NCBI GenBank assembly: GCA_045543095.1
Contig: JAZQMC010000012.1
Span: forward strand, 1 to 60,153
Source of the DNA: Fimenecus sp045543095
GTDB taxonomy: Bacteria > Bacillota > Clostridia > Oscillospirales > Acutalibacteraceae
DNA: 60,153 nucleotides
Reading direction: 5' to 3'
A program made the position numbers and the translations under genes. Shown here in pieces: positions 59,727 through 60,153 of the stretch (its first letter is position 1; every line of letters starts with the position of its first letter). The notes below the pieces were generated by a model. The model saw nothing but the letters and a program-made list of their open reading frames with translations, had not been told where the DNA came from and ran no database searches.

Positions 59727-59809
59727 GTTCGTACCGAACAAACTTGAACAAATGTTCTTTACAAGTCATATTATAGACCAATTTTTTCAAAAGTCAATAC
59801 AAATGTTCG
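59727..59809 (-). promoter_or_regulatory. Promoter with LexA-like boxes
   Basis: On the minus strand: -35 TTGACT (59797-59792), 16-base spacer, -10 TATAAT (59775-59770). A perfect GAACAAATGTTC lies just downstream (59746-59757). A weaker CGAACATTTGTATTG overlaps the -35 (59809-59795). A further GTTCGTACCGAAC palindrome (59727-59739) is not of the same box type. Confidence 0.7.
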
Positions 59810-60047
59810 TAAAATTTTATATTTTCAGTCCGTTTTTATGGACATAATTTGCGATAATTTATGAATATTTTTTCTTGGTAATTTCATATTAACACAATAT
59901 GTTGTGGTTGTCAATATCTTTTTATACAATATATTTGATTTTAAGTGAAATTTATCGTATCTTTAAGTTAATTTTACTTTTTTCTCTTTGTTCGATAAAT
60001 TGGGGTTTGTATAAATGCAAAATGTAAAATGCAAAGTGCAAAATATC
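59810..60047. other. AT-rich intergenic DNA without recognisable feature
   Basis: No open frame, hairpin or promoter stands out. The last 40 bases contain loose repeats of AAAATGCAAAATGTAAAATGC that precede the family C repeat, as a similar AT-rich stretch does at 38538-38573. Confidence 0.6.
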
Positions 60048-60153
60048 GGGTCTGCGACGCGATTATATAATTGGGTAGTCATTCTGAGGAACGCAGTGAC
60101 GAAGAATCTCTGTTGAGTTAACATTTCACTTTGGTGGAGATTCTTCGCTTCGC
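60048..60153. repeat. Dispersed repeat family C, copy 2, truncated by window edge
   Basis: GGGTCTGCGACGCGATT, then TCATTCTGAGGAACGCAGTG, ACGAAGAATCTCTG and AGATTCTTCGCTTCGC match 38574-38680 closely. The window ends before the final CTCAGAATGAC arm. Confidence 0.78.

Noticed and set aside
59727..59739. GTTCGTACCGAAC as a third LexA box
   Set aside because: The half-sites are in the opposite order (GTTCG...CGAAC rather than GAAC...GTTC), so it is a palindrome of another kind or chance.

Overview
The window looks like a chromosomal segment of a low-GC Gram-positive anaerobe of the class Clostridia, most likely a gut or rumen Oscillospiraceae/Ruminococcaceae-type organism. The evidence is AT-rich DNA, strong AGGAGG-type ribosome sites, a dockerin protein, an NADH-linked [FeFe]-hydrogenase operon, 2-hydroxyacyl-CoA dehydratase-type proteins, a GPH sugar symporter and several plant-glycan hydrolases. 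No phage, conjugative, IS-transposase, rRNA or CRISPR locus was seen. Species cannot be named from the sequence alone.

Layout. 1-4.3 kb: glycan degradation (end of a GH36 alpha-galactosidase, a GH78-type rhamnosidase, then a decayed GH32/RibD_C chimera). 4.3-8.6 kb: a cell-surface repeat protein and two paralogous membrane-bound LuxR-type regulators, one translationally coupled to a small XRE regulator. 8.8-16.9 kb: an eight-to-nine-gene envelope operon built around an SPFH protein, zinc-ribbon proteins, a TPM-domain protein and two lipoproteins. It resembles the B. subtilis ydjG-ydjH-ydjI (PspA-partner) genes but has no PspA. 16.9-18.8 kb: a repeat-rich island with initiator tRNA-Met and tRNA-Leu(UAA), each with a displaced copy of its own 3' end next to a shared palindromic element. 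18.9-27.7 kb: housekeeping genes (hemolysin III family, HIT protein, alaS, exonuclease III) with a dockerin protein, DUF3892, DUF4434 and DUF2804 proteins.

27.8-33.9 kb is the most unusual block. A CooC-type nickel-insertion ATPase is followed by two 2-hydroxyacyl-CoA dehydratase-like subunits, their ATP-dependent activase, a tiny membrane protein, a 230-residue protein that aligns by eye with the middle domain of acetyl-CoA synthase (AcsB/CdhC), and a methyltransferase. No CO dehydrogenase, full acetyl-CoA synthase, CoA transferase or acyl-CoA dehydrogenase is present, so the block suggests an undescribed low-potential metalloenzyme system.

33.9-50.7 kb: a GH127 arabinofuranosidase, cell-wall amidase and tandem-domain ThyX read leftward. 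Divergently, tmk starts a long rightward run: DUF2156, GNAT, DJ-1/PfpI, 5-formyl-THF cyclo-ligase, MltG, U32 peptidase, YhhN, TrmB and a GPH symporter. A zinc-ribbon membrane protein, an XRE regulator and a second, lipoprotein-type MltG follow. 50.8-55.8 kb: the hnd-type hydrogenase operon. 56.0-59.4 kb: a vitamin B6 salvage unit (MocR/PdxR regulator divergent from a pyridoxal kinase and an ECF S-component) plus a radical SAM protein. 59.5-59.8 kb: a small membrane protein behind a promoter with LexA-like boxes. Several families of dispersed palindromic repeats lie between genes and are listed separately.
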